Of a DNA stretch of 64,000 nucleotides, positions 46,485-56,876 are shown piece by piece; position 1 is the first letter of the stretch; every line of letters starts with the position of its first letter. The stretch is from Lunularia cruciata (Eukaryota > Streptophyta > Marchantiopsida > Lunulariales > Lunulariaceae), in assembly GCA_948567375.1 (NCBI GenBank), contig OX419762.1, positions 48,713,034 to 48,777,033 of the forward strand. The letters run 5' to 3'. The notes under the pieces were generated by a model. The model ran no database searches and was not told the origin of the DNA. It saw nothing but the letters and a program-made list of their open reading frames with translations. The position numbers and the translations under genes were made by a program.

Positions 46485-48920
46485 ATGGGAGGAGGGAAGA
46501 AGAACTCCAAATTTGCAGTGAGAAATCATGCAATTTGGAGATTAGATATAGTAGCGAGGATCAAAGTCTTGAGCCGACTTCGGATCACTTTTTTGGCATG
46601 GAACTGGAACGTAAGTTTTCCAGGATTCATGATAGAAATCATCAAGAGTAAATGTCTCGATGGTCCTGAGGAAGAAGGGAAGAGAGGAAATCCGGCTCGC
46701 TAGACAGAGTTGGATTGGAGACTCGTACTCGGGAAGGAGGCAGGCTCGAAGCAGGGAGCCACGTTCTTAGGGAAAGGAGAGATAGCCCAAGAAACGCAAG
46801 AGGTGAGAGATGCCTTCTCGTCGAAGAGGACAAAGAATGGGTATAAAGTTGAGAGCTATAAGGACCCAGTGAGGAGAGGAATTGTGAGTGCACTAATGGC
46901 CCTCCTGAAGCCGGAGAGAACTACCTATGTGATGAAACACCAAGTGGTGTTCTTTCACAAGTTATTTGCAGGAGAACCGATAAATTGGGCAAGGTGCTTT
47001 CACGGAAGAACAAGGCAGATGGTGTGGAATCTACGGGATAAGTCGCCTCCACACTACATCGTACCATTTGCAGCCCATTTTTACCTCGGGTTAAATCTGC
47101 TCAATGTGGCGGAGCGTAATCGAATGGTGTCTCATTTCCATCCTGATTTGAGAAGAGAAGTCGACGCGGAGGAGCAGCAATACATTCTCCAAATCCGGAG
47201 CACAGACAATTACTACGCAAAGACAGGGAAGAACGTGGAGGTCGTTGAAAGTACCTCGACGAAGAAGAGAACTCGGCAAGCAGAAGCCGAAGAAAACAAG
47301 AAACCTCGGAAAATGCAGAAAAATAACCCAAGGCGAGGAATGGTGGTGATTGAGTCGGAAGATGAAGACTTAGAAGGCGAAGCCGAGCTCAAGACGGAGG
47401 ACTCGGACCGTGAGGAGGAACCTGAGCTGACATTGCAAAGTGGAGATACAAGCAGTGATAGTGAGGAAGGAGGAGAGATGACATTGGTACCAGCGGCTGA
47501 AGAATACGAAGAAGAAATGCAAGCCGAGGTAGAAACCGAAGACAATGCGGTGCTGGAAGACAAAGTACCAGTGTGCGAGGAAAAGAAGATCGCAGTACAG
47601 TGAGGAATTCGCTCCAGACGTAAGGCGAAGTATGAAGCAGGACCAAGTAGAGTGAAGGAAGAGGTAGAAGGAAGCTCGAGCAGTGAGGCATCGATTCCGA
47701 TACGAAGACTCCAGAGAAGAAGGCGAGTATTGGGAGAACACGAAGAAAGAAGAGAGACCACTCCGCGGGAGGACAAAGGTATCAGTAATGGAGTAGATTA
47801 CCTGCAGATGGTAGTATGCCCGCTGTTGGTGAAGATGGAGAAGAAGAAGAAGGAGATGCAGTCTACTTGTCCAGAGGTAAAAACTGTGTTGCAGGTCTTA
47901 TCAAGATTGGAAGAAGAAAACTCAGAGTTAAAGAAGAGTATAACCCGAGGAGAGGACAAGAGAGAAGTACTACGAGCAGAAGCAGTCGAGAGGAGTCAGG
48001 TAATCGAAGACCTAAAGAGAGAAGTGAGTTATCGAGAAGATCTTGCGAGAAAGAGTGACATTGCAAGGGAGAGACAGGTAGCGGAGCATGAAATCTTGAA
48101 GCAGCAGTTTGCTGGTTCAAGAGTCGAACTCATCCATGCTATGGCAAGGGTAGCATCGAAGGATCAAGAGCTCAATCGAGTGATGGAGAGTATGGAGGAG
48201 AAGAAGCAACTCTGGCAGCGAGAGTTGGCTGTGAGATATAGAGAAGAAGAGAGATTACGAGACTTACTTTGTAATCAGGAAGAGAAGGTTGCACAGAAGG
48301 AGAAAGAGAAGGAAGCGGTGAAGGCTGAATTCGAAGAAGAATTGGCGATGTACAGAGAAGAATGGCTTGCAGATCGGGAACGAGAAAGGAAGAGAAGATT
48401 GGAGCCATTGCAGGAGATAGTCCTCAGGGTAAACGCAATGTTAAGTACAGAGGCCAGCGTTCGAATTGAAGAAGTGCGTCTGCACGAGTTGAAGTTGTTG
48501 GTGCAAGAGACGAGGCAAAGACAACCGAAAGATACAGATTTGAATGCCTTGTTGATTAAATTGAGAACTCGTGTAGATAGGAAGATCTTAGAAGTAGAAG
48601 ACAATATCGCAATTAGATTAGACTTAGTGAGAATAGAGTTAGAAAAGCTTTGGCAGGATGTTAAAGCAAAACCCGAAGTAGATAACATCGGGATCCAAAT
48701 GTCTTCGGAGTTGCCCTCAGAGACATTAGAGAAGAGTGGGTCGAAGGATGAGGAGTTAGATAGATTACCCGCTAGTGCAATTTCAGATCAGGAAAGAGAA
48801 TTGCTGGATCTGGTAGAAGATGTAGGAGATGTGAAACCCGAGGACAGAATAGTAGGAAGTAAGATTACTTCGGGTTTGGGTTTGAAAGCCGAGGAAGAAG
48901 TAGACATCGGATCGGATTAG
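46485..48920 (+). pseudogene. LTR-borne protein of unknown function, globular N-terminus plus long coiled coil
   Basis: A single frame of 812 codons broken only by TAG 46701-46703 and TGA 47601-47603. N-terminal part: AVRNHAIWRLDIVARIKVLS and FLAWNWNVSF. Middle part: VMKHQVVFFHKLFAGEPINW, ARCFHGR and HYIVPFAAHFYLGLNLLN. A Lys/Arg-rich stretch and very acidic segments (about 47345-47600) follow. The last 400 codons form a charged helix with many EE/KK/ER runs, predicted coiled coil by composition, ending in EEEVDIGSD. Counterparts exist in four other LTR copies. I recognise no enzyme motif. The second stop may replace arginine, since the copy at 31139-29886 reads QRG there. Function is unknown; a gag-like or particle role is speculation. 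Confidence 0.65.
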
Positions 48921-48950
48921 TAACCGATTTGAGATTTGAAGGGGGAGATA

Positions 48951-49716
48951 TGAAGAGGTGCATTGTCATTTTGGATCTGTAGGTTAGAACAGTTGTTGTA
49001 GAAACGGTATAGTTGTTAGAACTGTCGATTTGTTCACTATTAAAGAGTGGCATTCGCAGGAAATTGTTGTTCAGTGCTCATTATTTCTGAGAATAGATAA
49101 AGTGAAGTGCTGTGAAGCAGTGCTCGTCGCTTGAGCTTGATTTCGAGTATCAACTTTGTAATTGTGTTTGTGAGTGTTTGGAGAAATTTGAAGTGCAAGT
49201 CAGAGTGCTTGTTGGATGTTGGATTCCACAACCTTGATCTTCATTGTGTGTGTTTGATCCTGAGTGAAGTGCAATCAAAGCAATGCCTTGACAGATCTGA
49301 GAGGAATTGTAGTGTTGGTAGTATTCTGCATTTGTGAGTGTAGTGCGAAGTTGATGTGAAGCAATTTCGATCAAGGAAGTTGTGCCTTCAGTGGAGGGGT
49401 GGAACACAATTCTGAGGCGAAGTCGTTTTGCAATGAAGTGCCGTTTTTGGGAGAGCCTGAATCATCACAAATCAAGATTGTTTGGAAAGATTTGATGGAG
49501 TTGTGATTAAGGAGTGTGAATTTGTGACAAGACTGCGAGTCAGTGCTTGTTACTCTCTTCTGGGTGTGGTTTCTACCTGAGAGATTAAAGACGCAACCAA
49601 GAAGAACTACATGTTACTGTTTGACTTCATATTTGGACATTTCTGACTCGTATCTCTACGGGAATGAACTTTACTTACCCGATTACTGCAAAAGTGATAT
49701 TTGCCGGGTTGTCACA
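48951..49716 (+). repeat. Right-hand portion of the gypsy-2 LTR
   Basis: A non-coding block after the reading frame, starting TGAAGAGGTGCATTGTC just past a purine run GAAGGGGGAGATA. It recurs at 29093-29840 (minus), 53476-53924, 59945-60706 and 61735-62500 (minus). The purine run before an internal TG could be a second priming site, which would make a short LTR of 766 bp. Confidence 0.7.
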
Positions 49717-49721
49717 CCCAT

Positions 49722-50739
49722 CTTGGTCTAATTGACTAAGAGTGCATCCTATAGCTACATTAGAAGCATCAGTGTAGAGGATGAAAGGCTTACTCCAATC
49801 AGGTTTAGCAAGAATTGGAGCTACAACCAGGGATTGCTTGAGCTCCTCAAAAGCTTTGAGAGCCTCATTGTCCTCCAAAATCACCATGTAATCTACACCC
49901 TTTTTCATGTAGATGATCAATGCATAAGCCTTTTTTAAAGATGAGAAGATGAACCTCCTATAGTACCCAACCATCCCCAAGAATTGGCGTAACTTTTTCA
50001 AGCTTGAAGGGAATGGAAGGTCTAAGATTTTCCTCACCTTCTTAGGATCAACTGCTATTCCATCATGGGAGATGATGTGCCCCAAAAGTAGACCTTCTTC
50101 ACATCCAAAAATGCACTTCTCTAGGTTGAGTGATGCATTTGCCTCATCCAAGTGTTGTAAGACCTTGATTAGGTGCTCAAAGTGCTCTTCCTTGCTCCCA
50201 TAGACTCAAAAGTCATCAATGAAGTCTCTCATAAATTTCCCAATGAAAGGTTCAAATACCTTGTTCATGAACCATTGGAATGTGGCTGGAGCATTGCAAA
50301 GCCCAAAAGGCATGACCTTGAAAGCATAAGTTCCCCAAGGTGTGGTGAACGTGGTGAGTTGTTGATGCTCTAGTGCAATCTTGATTTGGTTATATCCACT
50401 ATAACCATCTCCAAAATTGTACTTCTCATGACCTACAACCTCCTCTAAGATCTCATCAATGAATGACAATGGGTAGTAGTCCTTCTTGGTAATAGCATTG
50501 AGCTTCTTGTAATCCACACATACTCGAAGCTTGCCATTTTTTTTCTTCACAATGACAATTGGAGACACACATTCTAAATTCTCTACCTCAAAGATAAATC
50601 CAACCTCCTTGAGCTTATCAATCTCCTCCTTCACAACCAAAGATATTAGTGGGCTAATGTGACGTTGCTTTTGGCGGATTGGTCTTGCATGTGACTCCAC
50701 CTCTATCTTTTGCTCTTTCACCACCAAATCTTTCACCAC
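49722..50739 (-). pseudogene. gypsy-1 (minus copy) reverse transcriptase
   Basis: Frames 50739-50206 and 50151-49722 give VSPIVIVKKKNGKLRVCVDY, PFGLCNAPATFQWFMNKVFE and catalytic FIDDF, then the connection region EKCIFGCEEGLLLGHIIS and the first RNase H residues YTDASNVAIGCTL. One TGA after FIDDF breaks the frame. It continues at 45932 after removal of the solo LTR. Confidence 0.85.
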
Positions 50740-50772
50740 CTAAACCTCTTTCACCACCAAATCACTCTTATC

Positions 50773-51315
50773 TCATTCCAAACTCTCCTCCATACAAATT
50801 GCAATCTTGATAGCTTCAACCTTGGAAGAAGGTTTCTCATATATCACCTTGCTTCTGATTTTTGGTCTCAATGCTCCCAAAAAAATCTTGGTGAGCATGG
50901 CCTTTATGCCAATCATATTAGTCTCCACATCATCCCCACCCTTCATCAACACCATGCAAAATCTGGACTCTAACTTTTCTACTCTTTCCACATGGACCCT
51001 CACGTTGTCTCCATCTCCTTGCTTGAGAAAGGTAACCTCACTCATCAATCTCTCATAACTCTCATCAGGAAGTAAGTTCTCAATGAGTGTTGAAGTCAAA
51101 GTCTCCCAAGACTCATCTTGCCCATCTCTCCTCTCTCTCTTTTGGTATTCCGACTCATACCATGTAAGTGCTGCATCCTCAAAGAAATCTAGTAATAATG
51201 AGGCCCACTCATTCTTCCTCCTCTTATTGTTTCCTATGCAAGCTCTCTTGAAGTCTCTCACAAAGGCCTCCACATCTTCTCCATCCTTGCCAAAGAAAAC
51301 CGGAAGTTTCCCCAT
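50773..51315 (-). CDS. gypsy-1 gag, best-preserved copy
   Basis: An uninterrupted 180-codon frame: MGKLPVFFGKDGEDVEAFVR, ACIGNNKRRKNEWASLLLDF and ALTWYESEYQ, the retrotransposon gag capsid fold signature, followed by helix-rich sequence. It joins directly to reverse transcriptase, with the nucleocapsid and protease missing (deletion near 50740-50770). This is the reference for the broken gag at 19430-20290. Confidence 0.8.
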   Translation of the reverse strand: MGKLPVFFGKDGEDVEAFVRDFKRACIGNNKRRKNEWASLLLDFFEDAALTWYESEYQKRERRDGQDESWETLTSTLIENLLPDESYERLMSEVTFLKQGDGDNVRVHVERVEKLESRFCMVLMKGGDDVETNMIGIKAMLTKIFLGALRPKIRSKVIYEKPSSKVEAIKIAICMEESLE

Positions 51316-52457
51316 CTTAATCCCTCACTATCTTTCTTTTCTCTCAACTTTTTTTCTCTTTTCTTTCTTTCACTCTATAACTAACAGAGTATGTACATGA
51401 CTAACACCATTTGAGAACAATCCACCCTAGGGAACACAAAAGGTTCAGGTTGCTCCAAGATTTCTATAGCAACATCAAATCCTAAAGTGCATATTAATTG
51501 AACTCTCACGGATAGTTTATCCATAAGTTGAAAGATTATCTCCATCACTCATCTTGAGAACCAATTGAGGAAGGTGGTTGTATTTTTGTTTTATAGTCTC
51601 AATTTCCACTCTTGATGACACTCCATGTTCCCAAGATGAATCTTAACACTCAAACATGCTTTTTGTTGCTCTCAAACTCCTCATGCATGAGATCTCAACT
51701 CTGCAAAATTGACCCTTCCTGACAATTTTACTCAAATCTCTCAACTACTATGTGATAGTCCTTTGAAATTTTTGCACACTGGATCACAACTTTAGGGCAT
51801 TCCTGTGTGAAAAATTTCAAACCTTTTCATTTAGCAGTTTGGCCTACACACCTTTCTATTCAGCACACATATTTTAGACTTGGTCTAAAAACCACCCCCC
51901 TCACTTCAAAACTCATAACTCCCTGCTCAAGAATGATCTCTCTCTAATTTGTGTGTCAGCAGGTAAGATATAACATACTGAATTTTCTTTGAAAGGTTCA
52001 AAACAATCCACTGAAAATTGAGGAAATGGTAGACTCTATACAATTTTCCAGAGAGCATGTTGTTGCGAGATCAGTTTACCCTATCAATTTTCAAAAATTC
52101 TAACCCAATGCGCATAATAGCTCTCACAATAATTCCAAGTTACTAACTGAAGGACAACCCAAGCTATCATGTGTAGAGATTTCAAGTTTAGATATCAAAC
52201 TTGAGATTTTGCCCAAAATCACCTTAATCCACAAAATTTGCAATCCACCTCACACAATCTCTCCAAATCCTCTCATGTGTACAAGACGTACAAAATCACT
52301 TCAAAGACATCATAATGAACAATAGGGTATACAAATAGATCTTGGTTCTCTAACATAAGTTCAGCCCTCTCCTCTCCTAATGTTCTCTCCAAGTGAGCTC
52401 TCATAGCCTCCTTCTGCCTAATGTAAAATTGAACGCGGAACATTATCTTGCCTTCTA

Positions 52458-53181
52458 GAGATGTCCCGGCAGCGGAACCAAAAATGTGAGCCGGCCTGTC
52501 TCTCACTCAAGATGAACCTCTGATGGCTATTATGGTAGCGCACCATGGACTAAGAAGGCAAGGAACTCCAACTCCATCATACTCCTCCAAGGCTAACACT
52601 CCAAGACTCAAGATATTGCTCACTAGAGAACTCAATGGGAGAGAGATAGTTGCAAATGAAAGGATGATGAGTACTTCCTCACCCCTTGTTGATATACTTG
52701 CAAAAAAAATTTCTTTCCTAAGTTACTAATTGCCGTAGTAACACAAGTTACTAGACTAAAAGTCAAGTAAAGTCAAAAAGTAGAAAGGAATATCCATTCA
52801 CATGGGCATATTCCACTAAGTCAAGGATTCTTTCTACACGTGACCACTAAGTCAAGGATTATTTCACATGGGCTATCCTTCAACTATAGAAGAATCCACA
52901 AAAAAAAGGCTTGCGGGCCCAAGAGTTCCCAACTCTTTCCTCAAAGCCAAACACCTAGGAATAATACCAAGTCAACACACTAAAATCCAAAATAGTGGAA
53001 TATTGCTCATCTTTTCCACTTCCTCTAAACTAAGGTCTCTTCTATCTTAGATATGACTAACTTTAGCTAATCTTGACTAATGTAGAACCATCATTTATCT
53101 CTATATAAATAATATTTCTCAAGTACTTGTAATACCAAGCTAAATATCACAATACCACACACATGCACAAATGGGTGTTAA
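52458..53181 (-). repeat. gypsy-1 5' LTR with primer-binding-like leader
   Basis: The LTR occupies 53181-52485 (start TTTAACACCC, a variant of TGTAACACCC; end GGCTCACA). The leader TTTTTGGTTCCGCTGCCGGG follows at 52484-52458, the plant-gypsy-type junction. The region from 52457 to 51316 is 5' untranslated or degraded upstream frame. Confidence 0.8.
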
Positions 53182-53182
53182 A

Positions 53183-53475
53183 GACTATAGAAGAATCTGA
53201 AACAAAAAGGCTTGTGGGCCCAAGAGTTCTCAACTCTTCCTCAAAGCCAAACACCTAGGAATAATACCAAGTCGACACACTAGAATCCAAAATAGTGGTG
53301 CTCATCTTTTCCACTTCCTCTAAAGTAAGGTCCCCTCTATCTTAGCTATGACTAACTTTAACTAATCATGACTAATGTAGAACTATCCTTTATCTCTATG
53401 TTAATAATATCTCTCAAGTACTTTTAATACCAAGCTAAATATCACAATACCACACTCTTGCACAAATGGGTGTTT
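53183..53475 (-). repeat. gypsy-1 LTR fragment (first 290 bp)
   Basis: Begins ACACCCATTTGTGCAAGAG on the minus strand and runs into the complete LTR at 53181 in the same orientation, giving two LTR starts in tandem. It may reflect an insertion into an older LTR or a duplication. Confidence 0.7.
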
Positions 53476-53924
53476 GATCTTGAGTGAAGTGCAATCAAAG
53501 CAATGCCTTGACAAATATGAGAAGAATTTTAGTGTTAGTAGTATCCTAGAATTGTGTGTGCAATGCAATGTTGATATGAAGCAATTTTGATTGAAGAAGT
53601 TGTGTCTTTAGTAGAGGGATGGGACACAATTCTAAGGTGAAGTTGTTTTGTAGTGAAGTGCCATTTTTAGGAGAGACTGAATCATCACAATCAAAATTGT
53701 TTGGAAAAATTTGATGGAGTTGTGATTAAATGTGACAAATTGTTGTGACAAGTGTGAGCAATGCTTGTTACTCTCTTCTGGATGTAGTTGCTATCTGAGA
53801 GATTAAAGACACAACCAAGAAGAACTACTTTTTACTATTTGACTTTGTATTTGACCAATATCTCTACGGGAACAAACTTTACTTACTTGATTACCGCAAA
53901 AGTGATATTTGTCAGGTTGTCACA
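53476..53924 (+). repeat. gypsy-2 LTR right-end fragment
   Basis: Matches 49254-49716, ending TTGTCACA at 53924. It is truncated on the left by the gypsy-1 LTR fragment. Confidence 0.75.
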
Positions 53925-55913
53925 CTTAGCAAAACCCTAAAAAGATCCATTAGATAGTAGGAAAATGCTAGAAAAAAAGACTCCCGCAAAATCCATTCAT
54001 GATTTAGCTACTACTCAAAATCATAGTGCAGATTGAGCAAAACCCTAAATTCTAGGCAAAATTGTAGCATAGCTCCCATCAAATTAGAGCAAAACCTTGA
54101 GTTTTATGAATGTTCCCATCAACTTTTCAATTATATCTTGTTTGCAAATTTGGTCATGCAGAGAGCTAACAAGGACATGGGATGGTGTGACATATGCTAG
54201 TATTGTTAGTGGTCATCTTTTCACTCTCACACTTGATATGATTAGAGAGGCCTTTTCTTGCTATTTGTGAGTGGCGAGAGGAGATCTATCCCATACCCTT
54301 TAGTGTAGGATTGGTTTTTGGTGCAAGATCACACGACATGGAGTTACTTGGCAAGATGGTGAGTTTACCTACATGCAAGGCATTTTTCTAGATGATGGTG
54401 GCTCTACTTATCCCTACACACTTGGTTAATGGGTATCTTGCACTCATGGTGAAGTTGAAGGTAGAGAGATCTAGGGACAATTGCAATGAGCTAGAGAGGA
54501 TTATGATTGGGCAGAACTCATGCTACATGTAGTTAATGCAAAGATTGCTTTCTTGTAGAAGCAACTTTAAAACCTTATGAATGTAGGTACAAGGTGATAT
54601 TTGTGTTTCAATTCACCATTCATGTGTTCATGGAGAATGGATCATTGTCAAGGGAGAAGTGAACTATGACACAATACCTCATGATCAGATATATATTGAG
54701 GATGGTGTAGATGAAAGTTAAAATGAGGAAGGTGAGTGAGTGTTCAATTAGTGGACATGTATTTTGAAAATGTTATGTTTTCTCTATGTATAATGTAACT
54801 TTGATGGAATAGATTATGGAGTGGTGGTGTTTATAGTATATTTTGCAAATATGTTGATATGAATGTGAATTTAATTTGTGCACAAATTACCATGTACATG
54901 TTGTAAAGTACTTTTCTACCATTTATGTGAGGAGGTGAGAGCATGGCATTGAATTTTGATGTTACCCAAAGAGTAGGTAAGGAGTCTTTTGCATTATCCA
55001 AGGAGTGTTGTATTTTACTTTATTAGAGGTTGCTCTTAAATGACCTTCCTTCCTCGTCATTTGTATTCAAGCCAGGAGGAGAGTTTTGTGAGAGCATCAT
55101 GGGAGCAAGGGAGAGAGAGGTCCATGGGAGGGAGGGAGAGCCCAATTTTAGTGAGGTACATCTTAGAAGAGAGAAGATTGTCCCTAAAAAGTCTTGTCTA
55201 TTGGAGAGAAAGGAAATACCCTTGACATATAGAGAGACAAAGAGAGAGGATTCTTTCAGGACTACCACTACTTGTGGTCCTAAAGCCTTGAGAGAGAGAG
55301 AGAGTGACATAGATTATATTTTGGCTGTGAGTGCTAGAACTCTACTAAGAGAGAGCAAGTCCTTTTTGAGAGAAAGCACATTGTGAAAGAAATAAAGGAG
55401 AGAGAGCTTTGGTGACTTGTGAAAGTATTTATTTTGTGTCACAAAAGATATATCTACAAAAGCCTATAAGCCTAATTAGCAACCAAAAGATATGTCTACC
55501 TATAAGCCTGATTGGCAATGATGAGGTGGACTATGACATCATACCTCACAGTTAGACATAAATTAAGAATAGAGTAGACAAGAGTTAAGATGAGGAGGGT
55601 GAGTGAGTGAGTGTTTAATTAGTAAACATGTATTTTGAAAACCCTATGTTTTCTCTATGTACCATGTACCTCTAATGCAATAAATGACATTATGGAATGG
55701 TGGTGTTTACATTATATTCTCAAATATTTTGATGTGAATGTGAATTTAATTTGTGCATAAGTTACCATGCACCTATTTTAGAGGATTTTGATGACATACC
55801 TCTACAATACTTTTTTTAATTATTTTGTAGATTCTAGCTAGGAGAAGTATAGAAATAGGTAGTTGGTAAACAAACAATAGCAAATGGTCAACCAAGATAA
55901 CCTTATGTGAGGG
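53925..55913. other. AT-rich repeat-bearing DNA without a recognised gene
   Basis: No supportable gene. It holds a direct-repeat pair (listed next) and a purine-rich GAGAGA stretch at about 55080-55400. The open frames there (55030-55386) are composition artefacts of the GA-rich run. Confidence 0.5.
54656..54900 (+). repeat. Direct repeat, about 245 bp, with partner at 55523-55773
   Basis: Shared blocks in order: ACTATGACA, ATACCTCA, GTGAGTGAGTGTT, ACATGTATTTTGAAAA, TATGTTTTCTCTATGTA and GAATGTGAATTTAATTTGTG. The copies are diverged, in the same orientation and about 870 bp apart. They may be LTR or 3'-end remnants of an unidentified element. Confidence 0.7.
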
Positions 55914-56876
55914 TGTGGTACCCATAGTTTTTGGTTTTGATGAGTTTTAAAGAAGAACTGCATTGTTGAAGCCAAATTGAAGCTTAATGAAGAAGAAAAA
56001 AGAAGAATCATGTTTTTGGCATAGACATGAAGAAGTTGACCTCAGGTCAGAGTCAAAAGGACTCGGATCAGACTTATGGAAGTATAGACCCAAAGTAAGG
56101 ATACTTTTTTTGGATCTAGTTGCATTGAAATGTGCAACTAGATCCAAAGAATCTATAGCAATTGGTCCTTGGGTCTATCCAATCAAGAAAGTACATGTAA
56201 AGAAGACGACTACCTCGGGATCATGTTGACATTGAGAGTGACCAAAAATAGACATGTAGAATTTGTGTGTCAATTGAGGATCAACTGAAGAATGACCATG
56301 CAACAAAAAATTATAAGATTGAGACTTTGTTGAGGGAAATCTGAAATGTCACGTTGATATCCTATGCCTATCAATAGTTGTCCCGAAGGAGTTAGGATCT
56401 TGGGTTTTGGGGAGGGTTTGATCTTTCAAAGACCAAGAATGAGAAAGCACATGATGCCACCAAAGGGTAATAAGCAGATTTTGGTTAGGGGTCTTGCAAT
56501 TTGCTGGTTAGACATAGTGGCAAGGATCAAAGAGTTGAGCAACAGTTGTATCACTTATCTGGCATGGAATTGGAATCTGAGCTTTCCAAGGTTCATGGCA
56601 GAAATTGCTGCTAGCAATTGCAAAGACAATCCCAATATAGAGGAAAAGAGAGGGAACTCGGCTTGATGGCTTGAGTTGGATTGAAGATTAGTCTTAGGGA
56701 CAGAAGCAAGAGAAGTAGGAGGAATCATCTTCTATTAGAAGTGTGATTCTTCAAAAGAAAAAGCCAAGATGAGGAATTCTTTTTGTGCACCTTGCACTAA
56801 GAATGGATACAAGGTGGACAGCTATAGGGACTTAATATGAAGGGGTATAATCAGCATGGTGATGGCCATGTTTAAG
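55914..56876 (+). repeat. Older gypsy-2 LTR copy, left part
   Basis: Starts TGTGGTACCCATAG, a diverged version of the family end. It contains a frame (56364-56666) matching the LTR-borne protein N-terminus, with ICWLDIVARIKELSNSCITY and LAWNWNLSFPRF. It is split at 56876 by the solo LTR and continues at 60712. Confidence 0.7.

Larger units (their letters stand above)
45933..49716 (+). mobile_element. Solo gypsy-2 LTR (3,784 bp) carrying a reading frame
   Basis: It starts TGTGGTGCCC and ends TTGTCACA, and is flanked by CCCAT at 45928-45932 and 49717-49721. It interrupts the minus-strand gypsy-1 RNase H gene, which rejoins cleanly when the segment is removed. Left and right ends match those abutting the gypsy-2 polypurine tract and primer-binding leader, so it is read as one LTR left by LTR-LTR recombination. 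It keeps many CG dinucleotides, in contrast to the AT-rich copy at 56877-60706. Confidence 0.8.

Noticed and set aside
47213-47776. 187-codon Ser-rich frame on the minus strand
   Set aside because: Antisense shadow of the acidic linker of the LTR-borne protein (Glu/Asp codons read as Ser/Phe/Leu).
55030-55386. 118-codon Glu/Arg-rich frame
   Set aside because: Lies in a GAGAGA-rich run, which opens frames by composition alone.
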